A stretch of 5,337 bases of DNA from an uncultured cyanobacterium (GTDB lineage Bacteria > Cyanobacteriota > Cyanobacteriia > PCC-6307 > Cyanobiaceae). Position numbers and translations under genes: made by a program. The notes under the pieces were generated by a model that saw only the letters and a program-made list of their open reading frames with translations, made no database searches and was not told where the DNA came from. The stretch covers positions 1 through 5,337 of the forward strand of contig CAIOXF010000230.1 in assembly GCA_903862155.1 (NCBI GenBank), written 5' to 3'. Shown here in pieces: positions 1 through 5,337 of this stretch (within the stretch, counting starts at the first letter, position 1; the number at the start of each line of letters is the position of its first letter).

Positions 1-957
1 GCTGTCGCCGTTGATGTTGGCGGCTATGAAGTAGCGCTGCTCGATCAGATCGTGCAGACGGTTGAGGTCGCTCTGGAAGGCGTCGATCGCCTCGTGCAGA
101 CCGCCGGCGATCAGTTCATTGATCCGGCTGTAGCTCCACCGCGCGAGCGTAAGGCCACTGAGGCATTCGAGGTCGTCTGGTGCGCCCGGTACGGCCTGCC
201 CCCGCACGATCCGCAGGGTGTCATTGATGCGCTCCAGGCAGTAGCGCACGGAGCGTGGGAACACCGGATCCAGCAGCAGGAAGTCGGCCACGGCCTCTGG
301 CGTGATCACCTGCTGGCGCGACTGGCGGAACATCTGATAGGCCCCGGCACAGCGCAGCAGGGCGATCCACTGCAGCTCGTCCAGCACCCCACCCACTTCC
401 TCGGGGCTGGGCAGCAGCAGGAAGTACTTCACATCGAGGATCCGGGTGGTCTTGTCCGCCCGCTCGATCAGGCGCCCCAGCCGGCTGAACTGCCAGGAGA
501 GATCCCGGCTGAGGGTGGCGTCGGTGATGCCATAAAACAGCTGGCAGCCCCGCCGGATGTCGCGCAGCTGCTCCTGGGGCGGCTGGCTCCAGAAGCTCTC
601 GTCTTCCTTGAGGCTCCAGTACAGACCGTTGATCTGTTCCCACATCTCGGTGGTGATCACATCGCGGATCTGGCGGGCGTTCTCCCGGGCAAACGCGATG
701 CAGTTCACGATCGCGTTCGGGTTGTCGGGTTCGCGCACCAGGAAGCGCACCACGTCGTCGGGCTTGCCTTCCGGATAGAGCCGGTCGAACAGTTCCCGAT
801 CGCCGTTGGCATCGATCAGGGGAAGCCAGGGTTCAGCACTGCCCGGCGGGCAGTCGAGCGCCATGGCCTCACTCACCTCCACGAAGCGCGACACGTTCTC
901 GGCGCGCTCCACGTAGCGGTTGATCCAGTACAGGGAGTCGGCAACGCGGCTCAGCAT
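1..957 (-). CDS. Alpha-E domain protein (COG2307/DUF403 type), 3' end cut by window edge
   Basis: This is an alpha-helical protein of the alpha-E family, which is regularly encoded beside circularly permuted ATP-grasp ligases. Its biochemical role is unknown; it is thought to act with the ligase in making or modifying a peptide. The ATG at 957-955 starts a frame that stays open for 319 codons to base 1, with no stop in view. Family members are usually about 310-330 residues, so probably only the last few residues are missing. Hallmarks seen are the N-terminal SRVADSLYWINRYVERAEN (residues 3-21), ARENARQIRDVITTEMWEQI (90-109) and LGRLIERADKTTRILDVKYF (160-179). These are charged, Arg/Glu-rich helices, with no signal peptide or membrane segment. 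The start is supported by an AGGAGGAG sequence 5 nt upstream and by the family-typical N terminus. The first 7 nt overlap the end of the ATP-grasp gene, implying translational coupling. Family assignment is strong; function is open. Confidence 0.93.
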   Translation of the reverse strand, partial: MLSRVADSLYWINRYVERAENVSRFVEVSEAMALDCPPGSAEPWLPLIDANGDRELFDRLYPEGKPDDVVRFLVREPDNPNAIVNCIAFARENARQIRDVITTEMWEQINGLYWSLKEDESFWSQPPQEQLRDIRRGCQLFYGITDATLSRDLSWQFSRLGRLIERADKTTRILDVKYFLLLPSPEEVGGVLDELQWIALLRCAGAYQMFRQSRQQVITPEAVADFLLLDPVFPRSVRYCLERINDTLRIVRGQAVPGAPDDLECLSGLTLARWSYSRINELIAGGLHEAIDAFQSDLNRLHDLIEQRYFIAANINGDS

Positions 958-2405
958 GGGATCTCCTCCTGCAGGCTGTCCTGCACGATCCAGGTGTCTT
1001 TGCAGCCACCGCCCTGGGAGGAGTTCACCACCAGGGAGCCGCGGCGCAGGGCCACACGGGTCAGGCCGCCGGGGCTCACCCAGGCCTCCTTGCCCCGCAG
1101 CACGTAGGGCCGTAGATCCACGTGGCAGGGATAGAGCTCGCCTTCGCTGAGGGAGGGCACGGTGGAGAGCTCCAGCGTGGGTTGGGCAACGTAGTTCCGC
1201 GGATTGGCGCGGATCTTCGCGGCGAACTCCGCGATCTCCGCTGCGCTGGCGTGGGGTCCGATCAGCATTCCGTAGCCGCCGGCCTCCGCCACCGCCTTCA
1301 CCACCAGTTCGCTCAGGTGGGAGAGCACATAGGCCTGATCGTCGGGCCGCTGGCACAGATAGGTGGGCACGTTCTCGATGATCGGCTCCTCGCCCAGGTA
1401 GTAGCGGATCATCTCGGGCACGTAGGCGTAGATGAGCTTGTCGTCGGCTACGCCCGTCCCCGGCGCGTTGGCAATGGCCACCCGGCCGGCGGCGTAGGCC
1501 TCCATCAGGCCCCGCACCCCCAGCATCGAGTCGGCCCGGAACACGGCCGGATCGAGGAAGTCGTCATCGATCCGGCGGTAGATCACATCCACCGGCTCCA
1601 GCCCCGCGGTGCTGCGCATCCACACCCGCTGGTCCTGGCACACCAGGTCGCGGCCCTCCACCAACTGGATGCCCATCTGCTGGGCCAGGTAGCTGTGCTC
1701 GAAGTAGGCGCTGTTGAACACCCCGGGGGTGAGCAGCACCACCTTGGGGTTCTCCGTCCAGGGGGCCAGCTCGCGCAGGGTCTGCAGCAGCCGCGACGGG
1801 TAGTCGTCGATGGGTTGCACCGTGCGCCCCGCGAACAGGCTGGGGAACATGCGCTTCATCACGCGCCGGTTCTCGAGGAAGTAGGCCACCCCGGATGGAC
1901 AACGCAGGTTGTCCTCCAGCACGCGCCAGGTGCCCTGGCCGTCGCGCACCAGATCGAGGCCGGAAATGTGGCACCACTTGCCCAATGGCGGCTGGAATCC
2001 CTGCAGCTGGGGGCGCCATCCCTGGGAACTTTCCACGTCTTCCCGTGGAATCACGCCATCGCGAAGAATGCGCTGCTCGCCGTAGACATCCGCCAGGAAA
2101 AGATCGATCGCTTCCAGGCGTTGGATCAGGCCCTGCTCCAGCCGCTCCCAGGCGGTGGTGCTGATCAGCCTGGGCAGGGGATCGAACGGGAGAATCCGCT
2201 CCACGCCCTCATTCCCGGAGCCGTTGAGGCGGAAGGTGGCGCCCAGCCGCCGTAGCAAGACGCCGGCGGCAGCGTGGTTGCGGTTGAGCTCTTCCAGGCC
2301 CAGCTGGCCTAGGGAATCCATCAGGGGCCGCAGGGCGCGGCGGGGTTCATCCGTGTTGCTGAAGTATTCGTCGTAGCCCCGTTCCGGCTTGTACGTGGTG
2401 AACAT
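951..2405 (-). CDS. Circularly permuted ATP-grasp protein (COG2308, DUF404/DUF407 type)
   Basis: A complete 484-residue predicted cytosolic ligase of the circularly permuted ATP-grasp superfamily. ATP-grasp enzymes join a carboxylate to an amine through an acyl-phosphate; for this branch a peptide-forming role is proposed but the substrate is unknown. Family blocks seen in order are YDEYFSNTDEPR (residues 11-22), RILPFDPLPRLI (70-81), LEDNLRCPSGVAYFLENR (163-180), TPGVFNSAYFEHSYLAQQMG (226-245), VIYRRIDDDFLDP (274-286), ANAPGTGVADDK (312-323), an EAGGYGMLIGP glycine-rich segment (374-384), HVDLRPYVLRG (428-438) and the C-terminal GGLTRVALRRGSLVVNSSQG (446-465). The acidic and Asn/Lys residues in these blocks are the likely ATP/Mg sites, by inference. 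Length fits the family (about 470-490). The start is the only plausible one: an in-frame TAA lies 21 nt upstream and the next Met is residue 29. The alpha-E gene follows with a 7-nt overlap. Confidence 0.95.
   Translation of the reverse strand: MFTTYKPERGYDEYFSNTDEPRRALRPLMDSLGQLGLEELNRNHAAAGVLLRRLGATFRLNGSGNEGVERILPFDPLPRLISTTAWERLEQGLIQRLEAIDLFLADVYGEQRILRDGVIPREDVESSQGWRPQLQGFQPPLGKWCHISGLDLVRDGQGTWRVLEDNLRCPSGVAYFLENRRVMKRMFPSLFAGRTVQPIDDYPSRLLQTLRELAPWTENPKVVLLTPGVFNSAYFEHSYLAQQMGIQLVEGRDLVCQDQRVWMRSTAGLEPVDVIYRRIDDDFLDPAVFRADSMLGVRGLMEAYAAGRVAIANAPGTGVADDKLIYAYVPEMIRYYLGEEPIIENVPTYLCQRPDDQAYVLSHLSELVVKAVAEAGGYGMLIGPHASAAEIAEFAAKIRANPRNYVAQPTLELSTVPSLSEGELYPCHVDLRPYVLRGKEAWVSPGGLTRVALRRGSLVVNSSQGGGCKDTWIVQDSLQEEIPC
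963..970 (-). promoter_or_regulatory. Shine-Dalgarno of the alpha-E gene, inside the ATP-grasp coding end
   Basis: Read on the minus strand this is AGGAGGAG, 5 nt before the ATG at 957-955. The same bases encode the Gln-Glu-Glu run near the C terminus of the upstream ATP-grasp protein. Together with the 7-nt gene overlap (ATGCTGA, where TGA stops the upstream gene), this fixes the alpha-E start and points to coupled translation. Confidence 0.8.
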
Positions 2406-2421
2406 GGCGGGCCCCGGTTGG

Positions 2422-2429
2422 CCTCCTTA
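2422..2429 (-). promoter_or_regulatory. Shine-Dalgarno-like TAAGGAGG, unusually far from the ATP-grasp start
   Basis: The minus strand reads TAAGGAGG here, a strong anti-16S match, but 16 nt separate it from the ATG at 2405-2403 instead of the usual 5-9. Its TAA is also an in-frame stop for the ATP-grasp frame, so no longer N terminus is possible, and no ATG, GTG or TTG in that frame lies between. Either the spacing is tolerated or the match is coincidental. Confidence 0.45.
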
Positions 2430-2455
2430 GCTGAGCGGGATCATGCAGAGCGGCG

Positions 2456-2472
2456 GCGACCATTCGGGTCGC
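2456..2472 (-). other. Perfect 6-bp stem-loop in the ATP-grasp leader
   Basis: GCGACC and GGTCGC pair perfectly around a 5-nt loop. The structure lies about 50 nt upstream of the ATP-grasp ATG and about 27 nt before the Shine-Dalgarno-like sequence. With no T-tract on either side it is not a standard terminator. It could be a leader structure, a protein site or chance in GC-rich DNA. Confidence 0.3.
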
Positions 2473-2524
2473 GCTTGCTACACAAACCCAGCTGGGGTGC
2501 ATCAGGGGCCGCGGCCAGTAGGCC

Positions 2525-4237
2525 CTACAGCAGGAAGTAGCGCTGGGCCATCGGCAGCACCTCGGCCGGCTCACAGGTGAGCAGTTCGCCGTCGGCGAAC
2601 ACCTCGTAGGTCTGGGGATCCACCTCCACCTTCGGCAGGGCGGTGTTGTTCTTCATCGCGGCCTTGTTGATGCCGCCGCGGGTGTTGATCACGGGCACGC
2701 AGGGCCGGCTCAGTCCCAGCTTGCGGGGCAGGTCGTCTTCAAGGGCGGCCTGGCTCAGGAAGGTGAGGCAGCTGGGGGCCAGGGCCTTGCCGAAGGCGGC
2801 GAACATCGGCCGGCCGTGCACCGGGCCGGGGGTGGGGATCGAGGCGTTGGCATCCCCCATCTGGGCCCACACGATCGAGCCACCCTTGAGCACCAGCTCC
2901 GGTTTCACCCCGAAGAATCCCGGCTTCCAGAGCACCAGATCCGCCAGCTTGCCCACCTCCACCGAGCCCACCTGGTGGTCGATGCCGTGCACGATCGCCG
3001 GGTTGATTGTCACCTTGGCGATGTAGCGCTTGAGGCGGGTGTTGTCGTTGCGCTCCGAGTCGCCCGGCAGGGCGCCCCGCTGCACCTTCATCTTGTGGGC
3101 GGTCTGGAAGGTGCGGGTGATCACCTCGCCCACCCGGCCCATGGCCTGGGAATCGCTGGCGATCAGCGAGAAGGCGCCAATGTCGTGAAGGATGTCTTCG
3201 GCGGCAATGGTTTCGCGCCGGATGCGCGATTCCGCGAAGGCCACGTCTTCCGGGATCTTGGGATCCAGGTGGTGGCACACCATCAGCATGTCGAGGTGTT
3301 CCTCGAGCGTGTTGCGGGTGTAGGGCCGGGTGGGGTTGGTGGAGCTGGGCAGCACGTTGGCTTCCCCGCAGATCCGGATGATGTCGGGCGCATGGCCACC
3401 GCCAGCCCCTTCGGTGTGGAAGGTGTGGATCGTGCGGCCGCCGATGGCGCGGATCGTGTCCTCCACGAAACCGGCCTCGTTGAGGGTGTCGGAGTGGATC
3501 GCCACCTGGATGTCGAACCGATCCGCCACCGAAAGGCAGCAGTCGATCGCAGCGGGAGTGGTGCCCCAGTCTTCGTGCAGCTTGAGGGTGATGGCCCCGG
3601 CGCGGATCTGCTCCTCGAGGCCCTCGGGGGTGCTGGCGTTGCCCTTGCCGAAGAAGCCCAGGTTCACCGGCAGGCCCTCGGCCGCCTGCAGCATGCGGGC
3701 CATGTGGAAGGCGCCCGGGGTGCAGGTGGTGGCGTTGGAACCCGTGGCCGGCCCCGTGCCACCGCCCAGCATCGTGGTGACCCCGCTGGCCAGGGCGGTT
3801 TCCACCTGCTGGGGACAGATGAAGTGAATGTGGGTGTCGATGGCGCCAGCGGTCACGATGTGGCCCTCGCCGGCGATGGCCTCGGTACCGGGGCCCACCA
3901 CGATGTCGACGCCCTCCTGGGTGTCGGGGTTGCCCGCCTTGCCGATGGCCACGATGCGGCCGTCTCGCAGGCCGATGTCGGCCTTCACGATCCCCCACCA
4001 ATCGAGGATAAGGGCGTTGGTGATCACCGTGTCGACGGCGCCCTCGGCCCGGGTGGTCTGGGCCTGGCCCATGCCATCGCGGATCACCTTGCCGCCGCCG
4101 AACTTCACCTCATCGCCGTACACGGTGAAGTCTTTCTCCACCTCCAGGATCAGATCGGTGTCGGCCAGCCGCAGCCGGTCGCCGGTGGTGGGGCCGTAGG
4201 TCTCGGCGTAGGCGCGGCGGGAGATCCGGTAAGCCAT
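2525..4237 (-). CDS. ureC: Urease subunit alpha (catalytic), EC 3.5.1.5
   Basis: This is the catalytic subunit of the cytosolic nickel enzyme that hydrolyses urea to ammonia and carbamate (then CO2). It works in a complex with UreA and UreB. The product is 570 residues, the normal length. The active site is complete: H136 and H138 in DTHIHF, the to-be-carbamylated K219 in ITLKLHEDWG with H221, H248 in VAIHSD, H274 in HTFHTEGAGGGH, flap C321 and H322 in MVCHHL, and D362 in ASDSQAMGR. Each is offset by +2 from the Klebsiella numbering. The N terminus (AYRISRRAYAETYGPTTGDR, residues 2-21) is family-typical, which supports the ATG at 4237-4235. It begins 7 nt after the ureB stop, with no visible Shine-Dalgarno, so translation probably depends on ribosomes finishing ureB. 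Activation needs UreD, UreF, UreG and usually UreE. Confidence 0.99.
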   Translation of the reverse strand: MAYRISRRAYAETYGPTTGDRLRLADTDLILEVEKDFTVYGDEVKFGGGKVIRDGMGQAQTTRAEGAVDTVITNALILDWWGIVKADIGLRDGRIVAIGKAGNPDTQEGVDIVVGPGTEAIAGEGHIVTAGAIDTHIHFICPQQVETALASGVTTMLGGGTGPATGSNATTCTPGAFHMARMLQAAEGLPVNLGFFGKGNASTPEGLEEQIRAGAITLKLHEDWGTTPAAIDCCLSVADRFDIQVAIHSDTLNEAGFVEDTIRAIGGRTIHTFHTEGAGGGHAPDIIRICGEANVLPSSTNPTRPYTRNTLEEHLDMLMVCHHLDPKIPEDVAFAESRIRRETIAAEDILHDIGAFSLIASDSQAMGRVGEVITRTFQTAHKMKVQRGALPGDSERNDNTRLKRYIAKVTINPAIVHGIDHQVGSVEVGKLADLVLWKPGFFGVKPELVLKGGSIVWAQMGDANASIPTPGPVHGRPMFAAFGKALAPSCLTFLSQAALEDDLPRKLGLSRPCVPVINTRGGINKAAMKNNTALPKVEVDPQTYEVFADGELLTCEPAEVLPMAQRYFLL

Positions 4238-4244
4238 GGGGTGA

Positions 4245-4562
4245 TCAGTCGAGGGGTCCGTTCACAAGGCCGTTGAAGCCGAACACGCGGCGGCTGCCGG
4301 CGAAGGGCACCAGGTTCACGTCGCGGGTGTCACCCGGTTCAAAGCGGATGGCGGTGCCGGCGGGGATGTCGAGCCGCAGGCCGTGGGCGGCCTCCCGGTC
4401 GAACTCCAGGGCGCTGTTGGGCTCGTGGAAGTGGAAGTGGGAGCCCACCTGCACGGGGCGATCCCCGGTGTTGGCCACCGTGAGGGTGGTCACGGGTCGG
4501 CCGGCGTTGAGCTCGATCTCGCCCTCCTCGGGCAGCAGTTCACCGGGGATCAGGGGTGGCAT
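4245..4562 (-). CDS. ureB: Urease subunit beta
   Basis: The small beta subunit of bacterial urease, a structural partner of UreC with no catalytic residues of its own. The product is 105 residues, a normal length for a free-standing beta subunit. Family blocks are LIPGELLPEEGEIELNAGRP (residues 4-23), VANTGDRPVQVGSHFHFHE (29-47), FDREAAHGLRLDIPAGTAIR (54-73) and the FEPG segment leading to VPFAGSRRVFGFNG (85-98). The ATG at 4562-4560 adds only Met-Pro-Pro-Leu before the conserved IPGE, which fits the family. The gene sits 14 nt after ureA and 7 nt before ureC. No good Shine-Dalgarno precedes it, which suggests coupling to ureA translation. UreA and UreB are separate proteins here, unlike the fused subunit of Helicobacter. 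Confidence 0.98.
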   Translation of the reverse strand: MPPLIPGELLPEEGEIELNAGRPVTTLTVANTGDRPVQVGSHFHFHEPNSALEFDREAAHGLRLDIPAGTAIRFEPGDTRDVNLVPFAGSRRVFGFNGLVNGPLD

Positions 4563-4576
4563 GGGATGGCAGCAGC

Positions 4577-4879
4577 TCAGCGGATCGGGTCGTGCAGGGT
4601 CACGAGCTTGGTGCCGTCGGGGAACGTGGCCTCGATCTGCACCTCCTGCACCAGCTCTGGCACCCCCTCCATCACCTGATCACGGCTGAGCCAGGTGGTG
4701 CCCTCGGCCATCAGCTCGGCCACGGTTTTGCCGTCGCGGGCCCCTTCCAGCACCAGGAAGCTGAGCCAGGCCACCGATTCGGGATGGTTGAGCTTGAGGC
4801 CCCGGTTGAGCCGCCGTTCGGCCAGTAGGGCGGCGGTCACGATCAGGAGTTTGTCTTTCTCCTGAGGCGAGAGGTGCAT
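4577..4879 (-). CDS. ureA: Urease subunit gamma
   Basis: The gamma subunit of bacterial urease, a small helical protein packing against UreB and UreC in the trimeric complex. The product is exactly 100 residues, the usual length. Conserved segments are MHLSPQEKDKLLIVTAALLA (residues 1-20), ERRLNRGLKLNHPESVAWLS (21-40), the EGARDGKTVAELM block (45-57) and LVQEVQIEATFPDGTKLVTL (76-95). An in-frame ATG lies 18 codons further upstream, at 4933-4931. I prefer the ATG at 4879-4877 because MHLSPQEKDKL is the canonical N terminus and the upstream extension is Gly/Pro-rich with no family match. A GGAG lies only 2 nt before this ATG, a tight and probably weak ribosome site. The stop is 14 nt from ureB, and ureD lies 112 bp upstream. 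Confidence 0.98.
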   Translation of the reverse strand: MHLSPQEKDKLLIVTAALLAERRLNRGLKLNHPESVAWLSFLVLEGARDGKTVAELMAEGTTWLSRDQVMEGVPELVQEVQIEATFPDGTKLVTLHDPIR

Positions 4880-4991
4880 GGCTCCGGAGTGGGGCGGATC
4901 TGGCGGGCCCGGGGGCCGACGCATACCCTGCACTCTGACAGCGATGATGCGCAGCGCCGTTCAACGGGAACGTTCACGCCAGCGGGCGGGC
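4880..4991 (-). promoter_or_regulatory. ureD-ureA gap, possible internal regulatory region
   Basis: This 112-bp gap is much longer than the 7- and 14-nt gaps inside ureABC, so it could hold a promoter or processing site. On the minus strand TGAACG occurs twice (4976-4971 and 4963-4958), separated by 7 nt. Further towards ureA is a GGTATGCG sequence (about 4927-4920) that only weakly resembles a -10 element, with no paired -35. I see no GTA-N8-TAC NtcA box. Near ureA the minus strand is very C/G-rich. The call rests on gap length and the small repeat only. Confidence 0.3.
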
Positions 4992-5337
4992 TCAGGCCGC
5001 GGCGATCGGCTGTTCCTGGAATGGCCACACCCGCGGCAGCTCCGGGGCCGCTAGCCCGCGCTCCTGGCGGATCAGGGTCCAGATGCGGCTGAACCAGAAC
5101 CGGGCCGCCTGGCTCGATGGGCCCCGGTAGCGGGCCACCAGCCCCTGCTCCAGGGCTCCGCAGGCCATGGACCCATCAAGCCCGTGGCGTGCGTTGCGGC
5201 ATGCCGCCAGCAGCGCTGCCATCCGTTCGTTATTCAGTGATGTGGGCGCCGCCCACACCAGCGAGCCGAACACGGGCTCCCCGGCCATGCCGTGCTCCGC
5301 CTGCAGGGCCGCGCCGCCCAGCTCCAGCCGGTCCACC
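4992..5337 (-). CDS. ureD: Urease accessory protein UreD, C-terminal part (5' end beyond window)
   Basis: UreD (UreH in Helicobacter) binds apo-urease and, with UreF and UreG, builds the complex that passes nickel into the UreC active site. Only the last 114 residues are visible; the full protein is usually about 270-300, so the window's right edge cuts it. The GTG at 5336-5334 is almost certainly an internal Val, since the family block DRLELGG follows it directly. Recognisable C-terminal features are EPVFGSLVWAAP (visible residues 20-31), LEQGLVARYRGPSSQAARFW (62-81) and a terminal PRVWPF (101-106). The stop is TGA at 4994-4992. Its place just upstream of ureABC on the same strand matches the ureDABC arrangement reported for marine Synechococcus. 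Expression is probably nitrogen-controlled, but the main promoter lies outside the window. Confidence 0.95.
   Translation of the reverse strand, partial: VDRLELGGAALQAEHGMAGEPVFGSLVWAAPTSLNNERMAALLAACRNARHGLDGSMACGALEQGLVARYRGPSSQAARFWFSRIWTLIRQERGLAAPELPRVWPFQEQPIAAA

Larger units (their letters stand above)
2319..2512. repeat. 13-bp direct repeat spanning the ATP-grasp gene start
   Basis: CATCAGGGGCCGC occurs at 2319-2331, inside the ATP-grasp coding region (opposite codons for Pro-Leu-Met), and again at 2500-2512, in the gap after ureC. A second shared word, CCCAGCTGG, precedes each copy in the same order (2299-2307 and 2487-2495). One 13-mer match in 5.3 kb of GC-rich DNA is near chance expectation, but the ordered pair within 45 bp is less so. 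It may be a decayed local duplication. Confidence 0.35.
2406..2524 (-). other. Gap between ureC and the ATP-grasp gene
   Basis: These 119 bp hold no convincing gene. Just after the ureC stop, the minus strand can form a 5-bp GGGCC/GGCCC stem (arms 2525-2521 and 2510-2506, 10-nt loop). A clean 6-bp stem sits at 2456-2472, and CCCAGCTGGG at 2487-2496 is a perfect 10-bp palindrome. None is followed by a T-run on the minus strand, so I cannot call an intrinsic terminator. I also see no clear -35/-10 pair for the ATP-grasp gene. Read-through from the urease genes is therefore possible, but the gap is long enough for an independent promoter. Confidence 0.5.

Noticed and set aside
52..1107. 351-codon plus-strand open frame opposite the alpha-E gene
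   Set aside because: The minus-strand frame carries clear alpha-E motifs. This frame has none and runs across the ATP-grasp/alpha-E junction.
1122..2255. 377-codon plus-strand open frame opposite the ATP-grasp gene
   Set aside because: His/Gln/Gly-rich composition and no family resemblance; it lies wholly inside a well-recognised gene on the other strand.
2487..2496. CCCAGCTGGG palindrome as a terminator for ureC
   Set aside because: It can form only a 3-bp stem with a 4-nt loop; the minus strand continues GTTTGTGT, not a run of T, and the stem is too short for an intrinsic terminator.
2347..2574. 75-codon minus-strand frame bridging ureC, the gap and the ATP-grasp start
   Set aside because: It overlaps both neighbours in another frame, has no family match and no ribosome site; most likely accidental openness.
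2739..4001. 420-codon minus-strand frame inside ureC
   Set aside because: Out-of-frame reading of ureC giving Arg/His/Gly/Pro-rich sequence; no independent start signal or domain.
2816..4276. 486-codon plus-strand open frame opposite ureC
   Set aside because: It mirrors ureC, whose active-site motifs are unmistakable. The translation is His/Gly/Ala-rich low-complexity sequence with no recognisable domain, as expected from the antisense frame of a GC-rich gene.
4880..4933. Longer UreA starting at the ATG at 4933-4931
   Set aside because: The extra 18 residues are Gly/Pro/Arg-rich and unlike any urease gamma N terminus, whereas MHLSPQEKDKL at 4879 is the standard start.
5334..5336. GTG as the true start of a short 114-residue protein
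   Set aside because: The sequence following it is the middle-to-C-terminal part of UreD, so the frame must continue beyond the window.
1..5337. HIP1 octamers (GCGATCGC) as a cyanobacterial signature
   Set aside because: Several near matches such as TCGATCGC and CGATCGCC are present, but by eye I found no exact octamer; its absence fits alpha-cyanobacteria but proves nothing.

Overview
The window is dense, GC-rich (roughly two-thirds G+C by eye) bacterial DNA. Every convincing gene lies on the minus strand, so transcription runs from the right edge (5337) to the left edge (1). Protein sequence style, the ureD-ureA-ureB-ureC order and the cyanobacterial flavour of the alpha-E and ATP-grasp proteins point to a unicellular alpha-cyanobacterium of the Cyanobium / high-GC Synechococcus type. 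This assignment is inferred from recalled family resemblance, not from a search.

Right half (2525-5337): a urease cluster in the order ureD (C-terminal 114 residues only, cut by the right edge), a 112-bp gap, ureA (gamma), 14 bp, ureB (beta), 7 bp, ureC (alpha). UreC keeps every expected nickel ligand and catalytic residue, so the structural enzyme looks intact. UreD is the accessory protein that scaffolds nickel delivery with UreF, UreG and UreE. None of those three is in the window; in cyanobacteria they are usually close by or elsewhere in the genome.

Left half (1-2405): after a 119-bp gap on the same strand comes a two-gene module. It consists of a circularly permuted ATP-grasp protein (COG2308 / DUF404-DUF407 type, 484 aa) and an alpha-E domain protein (COG2307 / DUF403 type, 319 codons visible, no stop before the left edge). 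The two genes overlap by 7 nt, and the alpha-E ribosome binding site is embedded in the last codons of the ATP-grasp gene, so they are almost certainly translated together. This widespread gene pair has been proposed by comparative genomics to make or ligate an unknown peptide, often beside a transglutaminase-like peptidase. Its substrate and product are, to my knowledge, undetermined, which makes it the one truly open system here.

The urease genes release ammonia and CO2 from urea. The ATP-grasp/alpha-E pair has no established link to urea metabolism, and its co-directional position may mean read-through or simply neighbourhood. No RNA genes, CRISPR arrays, insertion sequences or phage genes were seen. 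The long plus-strand open frames opposite the alpha-E, ATP-grasp and ureC genes are shadows created by high GC.
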